A DNA stretch of 64,000 bases, taken from NCBI RefSeq assembly GCF_011682045.1, contig NZ_VVIW01000012.1, positions 1-64,000 of the forward strand, written 5' to 3'. The DNA is from Massilia aquatica (lineage in GTDB: Bacteria > Pseudomonadota > Gammaproteobacteria > Burkholderiales > Burkholderiaceae_D). The position numbers were made by a program, and so were the translations under genes. Shown here piece after piece: positions 44,425-52,090 of this stretch. Every line of letters begins with the position of its first letter. Position 1 is the first letter of the stretch. Below the pieces are notes generated by a model. The model was given only the letters and a program-made list of their open reading frames with translations. It made no database searches and had not been told where the DNA came from.

Positions 44425-47121
44425 CTATGGCAGCAGCGGAAACCCGAGCGCCGGAGCGTCCTCGCCCAGGCGCGCCAGGAAGTGCGCGATGCCACCCATG
44501 CCGACCATCAGGTCGGCGGTTGGCGCCACCGGATCTTCGGCCAGCCATACCAGGCTGCCGTCGGCGCAGCGGTGCCCGAGGTGGACGATGGTGCCGGCCA
44601 GGGTGAGCGCCTTGTCGCGCCATGCCGGCTCGCCCAGCGCCTGCGCCGCCTCCAGCAAGATCTCGCCGATCCCGGCCAGGCGGTGGCAGACGGTCAGGTT
44701 GGGCGCGCGCAGATGCGGATCGATGGCGTCCAGCGCGCGCCGCGCCAGCAGCGCCATGGCGGGGTCGCCGGTGAGCCGGTAGGCGCGCAGGAAGGTGAGC
44801 GCGATACCGGGCGCGCCGTGGCACCACCAGTGCCACGCGGCGCCCTGGCGGTCGCTGTAGCGCCACTGCAGCGCCGCCGTGCCGTCCACCGGCAAGGCAT
44901 GCCCCTCGAGCCAGCGCAAGCCGCGCGCGGCACTGGCGCGGCTACTGCGGTCATTGAAGCGCTCGCCATATTCAAGCAGGAAAAACACCATCCCGGCCAC
45001 GCCGTGGGCAAAGCCGCTCAGGGTTTCGCCGGACATGCCGGGCACGCCGTCCGGCATGACCCACGAGCCGTCGGGGGCCTGGGTGTCGACCAGATAGCGC
45101 GCGCAGCGCTGCGCCATGGCCAGCGGCGCGGGCGTGCCCAGGCTGTCGGCGCACATCATGGCGGCCAGGCCCTGCCCCGCCGCGCCGTGCGTGAGGTCGG
45201 GCCAGGTCACGGGCGCGGCGAACACGCGCTCGATCAGCTCGCCGATGCGCGGCGTGGCCGGCACCAGCCCGGCGCACACGGCTTCGGCGATGCCGACCGC
45301 CACGCCGGCATCGCCGAAGTGCAGGCCCGGCATGCCGCGGTCGGGCGTGATGGCGTCCGACAGCAGCCACTCGACGGCCGGCTTGAGCGCTGGCGCGGCG
45401 TCGTCCACGGCGATGCCGGCGCGTTGCAGGCGCGCCAGCGCGTACACCACGCCCGCCACGCCGCGGTTGGCGCCGCGCCGCAGTTCGTACGACGAAGCCT
45501 GTTCCTGGCCGCCGCCCGCATTCGCGATGCCCGCCGACAGCCACAATCCCGAGTGCGGATCGCGAAACGCGTGGCGCAGCAGGCCGAGGCCCGCAGCGTG
45601 GGCGCAGGCGGCAAAATCGATGGCCGGCGCCGCCGCCAGAACAGTGGCGCTTGGCGCGCAGCCCGTGCGCAGGCTGGCCTGGTAGGCCGCCAGTTGCTGC
45701 CCGATGGCCTCCAGCGTGGGCCGCGCCAGCGGGTCGTCGTCGACTCCGGCCAGCAGCACGTCAAGGAGCGCGTCGGGGACCGACGCGGCCAGGTGGCGCA
45801 CGTTGCGCGCGCGCGACTGGCCGCGCGCGAACAGGGTGCGGCGCGGATCGAGGCCGGTCAGGGCGAACAGGATCAGCGCCGCCACCGCATGGATGTCCTG
45901 GGCGAAGGTGGGTGCGGCGCCCGCTTCCTGTTCCGGCGCCATGAAGCCCGGCGTGCCCTTGCCGAACACGGGACTGGGGTCGCCCACGTGCTGCGCGATC
46001 TCCAGGTCGAGCAGCCAGGTGTTGCCGTCGTCGCCGAGCCAGACATTCGACACGCTCAGGTCGCGGTGCACGAAGCCGGCGCCGTGCAGGCGCTGGACCG
46101 CGTCGGCCAGCTGGCGCAGCGCTTCCAGCAGGCGCAGTTGGCCGGCGCGCCCGGCCGCGCTCCAGGGGCCGCGTTTCAGGGTCGCCTGGACCACGCTTTC
46201 GAGGTCGGCGCCGGCCAGGTAGGCCATCGGCAGATAGCCGTCGCCGCCGACCTCGAAGTACGGGTCGCACGCCGGCACCGGCACCGCGCCTTCCAGGCGC
46301 GCATGGATCTCGCCCTGGCGCCGCAGGCGCACCCGGATGTCGCGCCCGTGGAGGTCGGACAGGCAGTGCTTGCGCCCTTCCTTGATCACCCGGCCCGCCA
46401 CGCTGTCCTGCGAGCTGGCCAGGAGCGCCAGGTAGACATTGCCTTTGGCGTGCTGCTTGATGATGTCGACCAGTACATAGCCGGGGCCGAAGGTTGCGGG
46501 GCCGCCGGCGCCATGGGTGCCGGCGGGCGCGGGGACGGCGGCGCCCTCGAACGGGCAGGCGGCGAACGGCGGCGCCACGAAAGGCTGGGTGTAGGCGTCG
46601 GCGATGAGCTGGCCCGCGCCGTCGCGGATGTACAGGTGGTGCTGGCCGAGCAGGTCGCGCTCGACGATGGTGTTAAACCCCCCGTAGCGCGCGTACACCA
46701 GGTTCCCGAGCGCCATGTCGGACGTGATCACGGGGCCGTTGAAGCCTTGCGTGGCCTGCACCAGCTGCGCGGCGAGCGCGCTGGCGGCGGCGTCGTCGGC
46801 CGGGTAGATGGTGCAGAATTTGCCGACCTGGGTGGCGCCCAGGCCGCCTTCGTTGAGCAGTCCCAGCATGGTGGCGTCCCTGGCGATCTTGAATGGCACC
46901 CGGGCGGCGCGCAGGACGGGAACGATGGCGCCCAGCAGGGCGTGCGCCTCGGCCGGCACGCTGGACACGTGCAGCTTCCAGCCTTGCACGCGCTCGGTGC
47001 GGCCGACCTTGAGCCAGACGCCGCCGATGATGGGCGCGAGGCCCGCTTGCTGCAAATAGTGTTGGTAGGTCGGGGTGTCCGACAGTGCCCTGTCAGGTGA
47101 TGGGTTCATGGATGGGCTCAT
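44425..47121 (-). CDS. Three-domain lanthionine synthetase (class III/IV LanKC/LanL type)
   Basis: 898 aa RiPP-modifying enzyme. An N-terminal lyase domain (about 1-215) is followed by a Ser/Thr-kinase-like domain: Lys247 in GRVIKEGR, HRD at 352-354, Asn359, DLE in place of DFG at 372-374, and APE at 395-397. A C-terminal LanC cyclase starts near 500. The cyclase keeps Cys767 (WCHGAPG) and Cys812-His813 (VCHRLAGIGE), the zinc ligands of NisC. Class III enzymes usually lack them and class IV keep them. The enzyme would phosphorylate, dehydrate and cyclise Ser/Thr and Cys in the precursors. It overlaps precursor 1 by four bases (ATGA). M5 is an alternative start. Confidence 0.9.
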   Translation of the reverse strand: MSPSMNPSPDRALSDTPTYQHYLQQAGLAPIIGGVWLKVGRTERVQGWKLHVSSVPAEAHALLGAIVPVLRAARVPFKIARDATMLGLLNEGGLGATQVGKFCTIYPADDAAASALAAQLVQATQGFNGPVITSDMALGNLVYARYGGFNTIVERDLLGQHHLYIRDGAGQLIADAYTQPFVAPPFAACPFEGAAVPAPAGTHGAGGPATFGPGYVLVDIIKQHAKGNVYLALLASSQDSVAGRVIKEGRKHCLSDLHGRDIRVRLRRQGEIHARLEGAVPVPACDPYFEVGGDGYLPMAYLAGADLESVVQATLKRGPWSAAGRAGQLRLLEALRQLADAVQRLHGAGFVHRDLSVSNVWLGDDGNTWLLDLEIAQHVGDPSPVFGKGTPGFMAPEQEAGAAPTFAQDIHAVAALILFALTGLDPRRTLFARGQSRARNVRHLAASVPDALLDVLLAGVDDDPLARPTLEAIGQQLAAYQASLRTGCAPSATVLAAAPAIDFAACAHAAGLGLLRHAFRDPHSGLWLSAGIANAGGGQEQASSYELRRGANRGVAGVVYALARLQRAGIAVDDAAPALKPAVEWLLSDAITPDRGMPGLHFGDAGVAVGIAEAVCAGLVPATPRIGELIERVFAAPVTWPDLTHGAAGQGLAAMMCADSLGTPAPLAMAQRCARYLVDTQAPDGSWVMPDGVPGMSGETLSGFAHGVAGMVFFLLEYGERFNDRSSRASAARGLRWLEGHALPVDGTAALQWRYSDRQGAAWHWWCHGAPGIALTFLRAYRLTGDPAMALLARRALDAIDPHLRAPNLTVCHRLAGIGEILLEAAQALGEPAWRDKALTLAGTIVHLGHRCADGSLVWLAEDPVAPTADLMVGMGGIAHFLARLGEDAPALGFPLLP

Positions 47122-47492
47122 TTCCAGACGAAGAAGCGCGATTCGACATTGGTGGTGAAGCCGCAGCTGTCGCCGCAGGTATTACCGCAACTGAACTCGG
47201 TGCAGGTGACGTCGCAAGTCGAGCCGCCGCAGGTGACGCCGCCGCAGGTGTACGAGGTGCAGGAACAGGTATATTGCGGGCCGCAGGCTTGCAGCACGCG
47301 GTCGCGCTCCATCAGCGCGCTGGCGTCGGCGAGGAAGGCGCGCGCATCGACGGCGCGCATCGCGCGCCGCGTGGCGTCATCGAGGTAGGGCAGCGTGGCC
47401 AGCGCGGCGGCCGGGTTGCTGAGGAAGGTCTGGAACAATTCTGCGTTGCCACGCAGCTCGCCGACCAGGCGGGCGAAAGTGGTTCTGTCCAT
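47118..47492 (-). CDS. Lanthipeptide precursor 1 (Cys-rich)
   Basis: 124 aa from ATG 47492 (MDRTTFARLVGEL). The leader-like N-terminus (about 1-65) is helical, with the RiPP pattern F..LVGEL..N.ELF..FLSNP. The C-terminal third has ten Cys (residues 70, 76, 78, 83, 88, 93, 97, 102, 106 and 110), mostly preceded by Ser or Thr, as in YTCGGVTCGGSTCDVTC. The end SCGNTCGDSCGFTTN matches the end of both cores in precursor 2. The tail NVESRFFVWK is aromatic. Its stop overlaps the synthetase start. The leader/core boundary is not defined by a GG motif. Confidence 0.82.
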   Translation of the reverse strand: MDRTTFARLVGELRGNAELFQTFLSNPAAALATLPYLDDATRRAMRAVDARAFLADASALMERDRVLQACGPQYTCSCTSYTCGGVTCGGSTCDVTCTEFSCGNTCGDSCGFTTNVESRFFVWK

Positions 47493-47566
47493 GGCGGACT
47501 CCTTGTGCGGGTGATGCGGGGCCGAAAAGCGACGCGCCACCGCGAAGCGGCGCGTCGCCCTGCCGC

Positions 47567-48010
47567 TTAGCGGTTCCAGGCGGCCGGATTGATGACCACA
47601 TTACCCATGTCGGTAATGTTGGTGGTGTAGCCGCAGCTTTCGCCGCAGGTGTTGTCGCAGCTGCTCGAACAGGTATTGCCGCAGCGTTGCAATGAACCGC
47701 TCGCGCGCGAGAAGTAATCGACGGCGGGCGTGCTGATCGCCATCTCGGCGGTCAGGTTGGTGGTGTAGCCGCAGCTGCCGCCGCAGGTGTTGTCGCAGCT
47801 GCTCGAGCAGGTATTGCCGCAGCCGCGCGAGACGCCGATGGCGCGCGCGATCAGGGCAGCCGGATCCTGGCCGACCAGCGCGCCTTTGGCCTGGCGGTCA
47901 AGATCGCTCACCTGGGCGATGATGGTTTCGGGCGAAAAGATCAGCTGATGGAAAAACGCGGGATCGGATTTGGCCTTTTCGACCAGGCTCTGGAATACTT
48001 TGGGATCCAT
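47567..48010 (-). CDS. Lanthipeptide precursor 2 with two tandem cores
   Basis: 147 aa from ATG 48010, preceded by GGAGGT eight bases upstream. Leader-like helix about 1-60 (FQSLVEKAKSDPAFFHQLIF). Two nearly identical 22-residue units follow at residues 64-85 and 110-131: CGNTCSSSCDNTCGGSCGYT then TN, the second with Gly77/78-region Gly changed to Glu (CGES). Cys residues are at 64, 68, 72, 76, 80 and 110, 114, 118, 122, 126, an exact four-residue period. A 24-residue spacer (LTAEMAISTP..) joins them. First gene of the locus, 74 bp before precursor 1. The synthetase downstream makes it a likely substrate. Confidence 0.82.
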   Translation of the reverse strand: MDPKVFQSLVEKAKSDPAFFHQLIFSPETIIAQVSDLDRQAKGALVGQDPAALIARAIGVSRGCGNTCSSSCDNTCGGSCGYTTNLTAEMAISTPAVDYFSRASGSLQRCGNTCSSSCDNTCGESCGYTTNITDMGNVVINPAAWNR

Positions 48011-48041
48011 TTGAAACCTCCACAAGACGAAGCACTACAGA

Positions 48042-48081
48042 GGGGTGCACTTGCAAATTGACTACGGACGTACGGCACCCC
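48042..48081. promoter_or_regulatory. Inverted repeat upstream of the lanthipeptide genes
   Basis: GGGGTGC (48042-48048) and GCACCCC (48075-48081) flank a 26-bp loop, 32 bp upstream of the precursor 2 start. It lies in the 218-bp gap to the divergent DUF4240 gene and could be an operator or a leader hairpin. No clear promoter was identified. Confidence 0.35.
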
Positions 48082-48228
48082 GGGAAGTTCAATATAGGTC
48101 CGCATGACGGCGCGGTTTTTGATCGTGCCCAAACCCGGACTTGCGTACGGCGGTGTCCGGCCTGGCTGGTTTTCAGCGGCGGCGGCACGTCCGTTAGAAT
48201 GCCTGGTGGCATACATTTCACTAGGGAG

Positions 48229-48744
48229 ATGAACTTGGAAAAGAAGGATTTCTGGCAATTGATCGATGCCTCGCGCCTGGCTGCGGACAACGATCCCAAC
48301 GCGCAGGTCGACACGCTCGGCGCGTTGCTGCTGCAACTGGAAGCGGACCAGATCGTCGAATTCGACCGCGTGATGGTCGAGCACGTCAATCGCGCGTATC
48401 ACTGGGATGTATGGGCGGCGGGGTACATCATCGGCGGCGGCTGCTCGGACGATGGCTTCATGGATTTCATGGGGTGGCTGATCAGCAAAGGCGAACAGGT
48501 GTTCGAAACCGCGCTGCGCGATGCGGACAGCCTGGCCGACGTGGTCGAGGAGATCGACGGCGAATGCCAGGTCGAAGGAATCCTGTACGCGCCCGGCAAG
48601 GCATGGGAGCGAAAAACCGGACGCCCCGGCGGCGACTTCCCGCAACACATGTTCGCGTTCCAGAATGGCCCGCATGGCGAAAGCTGGGACGAGGACGAGG
48701 TCGACGCCAGGCTGCCGCGCCTGGCCGCCAGGTTCAACGGCTGA
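48229..48744 (+). CDS. DUF4240 domain protein
   Basis: 171 aa from ATG 48229 (MNLEKKDFWQLIDASR), just after AGGGAG. The frame extends upstream to 48058, but that part is non-conserved in character. The N-terminal KKDFWQLIDASRLAADNDP, LEADQIVEFDRVM and WAAGYIIGGGCSDDGFMDF segments are the DUF4240 signature. The C-terminus is acidic. Members are small cytoplasmic proteins of unknown role, some near immunity-type genes. It is divergent from the lanthipeptide locus, but a functional link is not established. Confidence 0.85.
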   Translation: MNLEKKDFWQLIDASRLAADNDPNAQVDTLGALLLQLEADQIVEFDRVMVEHVNRAYHWDVWAAGYIIGGGCSDDGFMDFMGWLISKGEQVFETALRDADSLADVVEEIDGECQVEGILYAPGKAWERKTGRPGGDFPQHMFAFQNGPHGESWDEDEVDARLPRLAARFNG

Positions 48745-48757
48745 TTAACGCCAGGGA

Positions 48758-48784
48758 GCGCCGGACCCGAGCCGGATCCGGCGC
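48758..48784. terminator. Hairpin between DUF4240 and frmA
   Basis: Stem GCGCCGGA / TCCGGCGC with an 11-nt loop sits 14 bp after the DUF4240 stop and 8 bp before the frmA stop. It is a modest candidate for a shared terminator. Confidence 0.35.
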
Positions 48785-48791
48785 GCTTGAT

Positions 48792-49898
48792 TTAGTACAG
48801 TACGACCGAGCGGATCGACTCGCCGCTCTTCATCAGGTCGAAGCCTTCGTTGATGCGTTCGAGCGGCAGGCGGTGCGTGATCAGGTCATCGATATTGAGC
48901 TTGCCTTCCATGTACCAGTCGACGATCTTCGGCACGTCGGTGCGCCCGCGCGCGCCGCCGAAGGCGGAGCCTTTCCATACGCGGCCGGTGACCAGCTGGA
49001 ACGGACGGGTCGAAATCTCCTGCCCCGCCGCCGCCACGCCGATGATGATCGACTGGCCCCAGCCCTTGTGCGACGATTCGAGCGACTGGCGCATGGTGGT
49101 CACGTTGCCGATGCACTCGAAGCTGTAGTCGGAACCGCCGTCGGTGAGCCCGATAATCGTGTCGACCACGTTCTCCACCTTGGACGGATTGATGAAGTGG
49201 GTCATGCCGAACTTGCGCGCCATCGCTTCGCGCTCGGGGTTCAGGTCGACGCCGATGATCTTGTCGGCGCCGACCATTCTGGCGGCCTGGATCACGTTCA
49301 GGCCGATGCCGCCCAGGCCGAACACCACCACGTTGGCGCCCGCTTCCACCTTGGCGGTAAACAGCACCGCGCCCACGCCGGTGGTCACGCCGCAGCCGAT
49401 GTAGCAGATCTTGTCGAACGGCGCGTCGGAACGCACCTTGGCCAGCGCGATCTCGGGCACCACGATGTAGTTCGAGAAGGTCGATGTGCCCATGTAGTGG
49501 TAAATCGGCTTGCCGTCGATCGAGAAGCGGCTGGTCGCGTCGGGCATCAGCCCGCGGCCCTGGGTCGAGCGGATCGACTGGCACAGATTGGTTTTCTGCG
49601 ACAGGCAGAATTTGCACTGGCGGCATTCGGGGGTGTACAGCGGGATGACGTGATCGTCCTTGCGCAGGCTGGTCACGCCCGGTCCCACGTCGACCACCAC
49701 GCCGGCGCCTTCGTGTCCCAGGATGGACGGGAAAATCCCTTCCGGATCGGCGCCGGAGAGGGTGTAGTAATCGGTGTGACAGATGCCGGTGGCCTTGATT
49801 TCGACCAGTACCTCGCCCGCGCGCGGGCCTTCCAGGTCGACTTCTTCAATCGTCAGCGGCTGGCCCGCCTTCCATGCAATCGCTGCCTTGGTTTTCAT
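48792..49898 (-). CDS. frmA: S-(hydroxymethyl)glutathione dehydrogenase (class III alcohol dehydrogenase)
   Basis: 368 aa from ATG 49898 (MKTKAAIAW). It oxidises S-hydroxymethylglutathione with NAD+, the main formaldehyde detoxification route, and reduces S-nitrosoglutathione. The catalytic zinc site starts at GICHTDYYTLSG and GHEGAGVVVDVGPGV. The structural zinc Cys cluster is PECRQCKFCLSQKTNLC. The NAD-binding motif is GLGGIGLNVIQ. Length is typical. No frmR repressor or S-formylglutathione hydrolase gene is adjacent. Confidence 0.97.
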   Translation of the reverse strand: MKTKAAIAWKAGQPLTIEEVDLEGPRAGEVLVEIKATGICHTDYYTLSGADPEGIFPSILGHEGAGVVVDVGPGVTSLRKDDHVIPLYTPECRQCKFCLSQKTNLCQSIRSTQGRGLMPDATSRFSIDGKPIYHYMGTSTFSNYIVVPEIALAKVRSDAPFDKICYIGCGVTTGVGAVLFTAKVEAGANVVVFGLGGIGLNVIQAARMVGADKIIGVDLNPEREAMARKFGMTHFINPSKVENVVDTIIGLTDGGSDYSFECIGNVTTMRQSLESSHKGWGQSIIIGVAAAGQEISTRPFQLVTGRVWKGSAFGGARGRTDVPKIVDWYMEGKLNIDDLITHRLPLERINEGFDLMKSGESIRSVVLY

Positions 49899-50015
49899 GT
49901 TGTTCCTGTCCCTCAGATGGTCGGAGCGCCGCAAGGGCGCAGTTTCGCCATCATATCAAGCCGGGGACAAGCGTGCAGATTTGGACGCCGGTGCTGCGCA
50001 TCGCTACACCCAAAA

Positions 50016-50058
50016 CCGTCATTCCCGCCAAGGGGGGCGCCAAGGCCGAGAATGACGG
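50016..50058. repeat. Dispersed palindromic repeat, copy 5 (diverged)
   Basis: Outer arms CCGTCATTCCCG / GAATGACGG resemble copy 3. The inner GCCAAGGGGGGCGCCAAGGC is shuffled relative to other copies. It lies between frmA and the response regulator. Confidence 0.5.
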
Positions 50059-50101
50059 TCTCATGGCTAGCGAAAAAACGACCCAATTTGACGGCATTCG
50101 C

Positions 50102-50512
50102 TTAGCATGCAGCCAATGCGTGCCGCTCCCACAAGGAGTGCAATTGCCCGGTCAGGCGCAGCGGCATCAGGGGCTTGGGAATGACCCCGATCGCGCCCGC
50201 CTCGGCATAGCGCGCAATGTCCGCCTCGGCCGTCAGGCCGGTCACGAACAGCGCGGGCGTGCCGGCCAGGTGCGGTATGCGGCGCAGCATGGCCAGGGTG
50301 GCCAGGCCGTCCAGATCCGGCATCATCACGTCCAGCAAAATCAGGTCGGGCTTGAAATCCATCGCGGCCAGCAGCGCTTCGCGCCCCGAACCGCAGTCGC
50401 GCACCTCGAACTTGCCGATCACTTCCAGCACCAGCTTGGCCGTGGTGCGCACGTGCAGGTCGTCTTCGACATACAAAATCGATTTCAGGCCGTGGCTTGC
50501 GTCGCTGTTCAT
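50102..50512 (-). CDS. CheY-like response regulator
   Basis: 136 aa from ATG 50512 (MNSDASHGLKSILYVEDD), a stand-alone receiver domain. The acidic pocket is in YVEDD, the phosphoacceptor is Asp61 in LILLDVMMPDLDG, the Thr is in LFVTGL, and Lys113 is in GVIPKP. There is no output domain, so it signals by protein contact. It begins two bases after the stop of the next gene upstream, an operon of two receiver proteins. No histidine kinase is nearby. Confidence 0.92.
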   Translation of the reverse strand: MNSDASHGLKSILYVEDDLHVRTTAKLVLEVIGKFEVRDCGSGREALLAAMDFKPDLILLDVMMPDLDGLATLAMLRRIPHLAGTPALFVTGLTAEADIARYAEAGAIGVIPKPLMPLRLTGQLHSLWERHALAAC

Positions 50513-50514
50513 GG

Positions 50515-51111
50515 CTAATCCCCCGCCGCCACGCACGGCGCAATCCCGAGCATGGACGAAATGGTGCTCCACAGCTGGCGCGGCGAGGTCCACGGCTTGG
50601 GCAAAAAGGCGCGCACCGGGTCGCGCGCGTCGGGCAGGCGCGCCGAATACACCAGCAAGGGGGTGGTCAACAACTCGGGCATGAGCGCGCGACCGTCGCC
50701 GTCGGACAGGCCGGGGTCGAGCACCACCAGCGAAAACAGTTGGGTAGCGAGCACGCGGCGCGCTTCGGCGATGGTGGCCACGTGGGTCACGTTCGCTTCC
50801 GGCGTCAGGAGCGTGGACAGCACCTGCGCGGTCTTTTCATCGCTGTCGATATGCAGCACGCGCGGCGCGTTGCGGGTCGCGCCGGCGCTCTCGCCCTTGC
50901 CGTCGGCGCGCGCCCGGGGCGTGAGCACCAGCGCGGCATCCATCAGGGGCGCGGTCAGGCGCGGTGCATCGGCGGCGGCATCGATGCCGATGAAGGCCGG
51001 GCCAATCGGCCAGCGCCTCGGCGTGTGGGAAAACAGGGTGCGGCGCTCTTTGGCGACGACTTGCGCGGGAGCGGAGGAAACGCAGAGTTTGTAGTTAGCG
51101 GTCGCTTTCAT
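50515..51111 (-). CDS. Receiver-domain protein with unusual N-terminus
   Basis: 198 aa from ATG 51111. Residues about 83-198 form a receiver domain (RVLHIDSDEKTAQVLSTLL; phosphoacceptor Asp132 in VVLDPGLSDGDG; Lys in AFLPKPW). The first 80 residues have no recognised domain and are rich in Ala and Arg. It is directly followed by a CheY-like gene, so both are likely co-expressed. The D-P-G after the phosphorylation site is normal for some receiver families. Confidence 0.8.
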   Translation of the reverse strand: MKATANYKLCVSSAPAQVVAKERRTLFSHTPRRWPIGPAFIGIDAAADAPRLTAPLMDAALVLTPRARADGKGESAGATRNAPRVLHIDSDEKTAQVLSTLLTPEANVTHVATIAEARRVLATQLFSLVVLDPGLSDGDGRALMPELLTTPLLVYSARLPDARDPVRAFLPKPWTSPRQLWSTISSMLGIAPCVAAGD

Positions 51112-51418
51112 GGCGACATCCTTTCTGAACCGGTTCGATCGGTATCCGGACGTGGCGGCGCAACAACGCACATGGCAAAGGCGCAACAACGTCAGGGGAA
51201 CAATCGGCGGAGCTGGGCCGAAAACATCTATCGGCCGCAGGGGAAAGGCGGCGCTGAAAAAGGGCGGACGCGAGCGGGTCAGGGCTCAATCACGCAGGGA
51301 ACTGTGTGAATAAAATGCAAGTCACGCGTTTAGTGTAGCAAATATTTGCCCTGCGGGAACACTGCTTTAGAAATTTTTATCTGAAAGCGTCCGCAATGCG
51401 CAACGCCTTCATGCGCCA
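51112..51418. other. Intergenic region with AT-rich palindrome
   Basis: 307 bp between two response-regulator genes. It contains the perfect 12-bp palindrome GCAAATATTTGC (51338-51349) in an AT-rich patch and is otherwise featureless. It likely holds the promoter for the receiver pair and the 3' end of the ANTAR gene's transcript. Confidence 0.45.
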
Positions 51419-52054
51419 TCACTTGGCTTTGAGACGATTTGCGAATCCGGAATGCAAACTGTTCAATGTTTCTTCGGCGGCGAGCAACTGGTCGGCCACT
51501 TCGTTGATCTTGCGCCGGCTCGAACGCGCATGGTCGCGCAGCACTTCGAAGGCGGTGTTGCGGTCGGTCTGGAACTTGCCCATCAGCAGGCCCACGGCCA
51601 GGCTGGTTTCGCGCCCGGCGGCCAGCGCCGCGTTCAGGTTCAGTTCGGTGCGGCGCAGCTCGCGGATATCGTCGGCGCGCGCCAGACCGGCTTCGAAGGC
51701 CGGCATCAGGCGCTCGGCGTCGACCGGCTTGACCAGGTAGCCCAGCGCGCCGTAGGCGGCCGCCTGGCGGGTCGATTCGCTGTCGCCGATGGCCGACAGG
51801 AACATGAACGGCACCGTGGTGTGGGTCTTGAGGTGGTGCGCCAGTTCCAGCCCGCTCATGCCGGGCATGGTGATGTCGAGCAGGGCCATGTCGGGCTCGC
51901 CGGCGGCGATCTGCTGCAGCGCTTCTTCGCCGGACGATGCGGTCACGGTGTCGTAACCGGCGTGGCCGATGACTTCATTGAGAAACTGCAGCAGCAGCGG
52001 GTCGTCGTCGACGATGAGGATGCGACGTTTCACGACAGGGGCGGAATTTGGCAC
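51419..52054 (-). CDS. ANTAR-domain response regulator
   Basis: 211 aa. Receiver domain about 10-125: DDD acidic triad, Asp60 phosphoacceptor in MALLDITMPGMSG, and Lys109 in YLVKP. A C-terminal ANTAR-type RNA-binding region (about 130-195, LAVGLLMGKFQTDRNTAFEVL) has the helical bundle with the conserved AxGxLM-like start. ANTAR proteins bind paired RNA hairpins in leaders and act as antiterminators. Its partner kinase is not in the window. It lies 36 bp downstream of thiE on the same strand and may be read through from the thiamine operon. Confidence 0.9.
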   Translation of the reverse strand: MPNSAPVVKRRILIVDDDPLLLQFLNEVIGHAGYDTVTASSGEEALQQIAAGEPDMALLDITMPGMSGLELAHHLKTHTTVPFMFLSAIGDSESTRQAAAYGALGYLVKPVDAERLMPAFEAGLARADDIRELRRTELNLNAALAAGRETSLAVGLLMGKFQTDRNTAFEVLRDHARSSRRKINEVADQLLAAEETLNSLHSGFANRLKAK

Positions 52055-52090
52055 GGAGGTCCTTTTACGCTGGGAAGAAGTGTAAAAAGA

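Noticed and set aside
44482-47100. 872-codon open frame antisense to the lanthionine synthetase
   Set aside because: The minus-strand product has full synthetase domains, while this one is Arg/Gly/Ala-rich with no motifs.
47567-48010. Cys repeats as a CRISPR-like or short tandem DNA repeat
   Set aside because: Only two units, both in frame within a good ORF with a strong ribosome-binding site; the protein-level pattern explains them.
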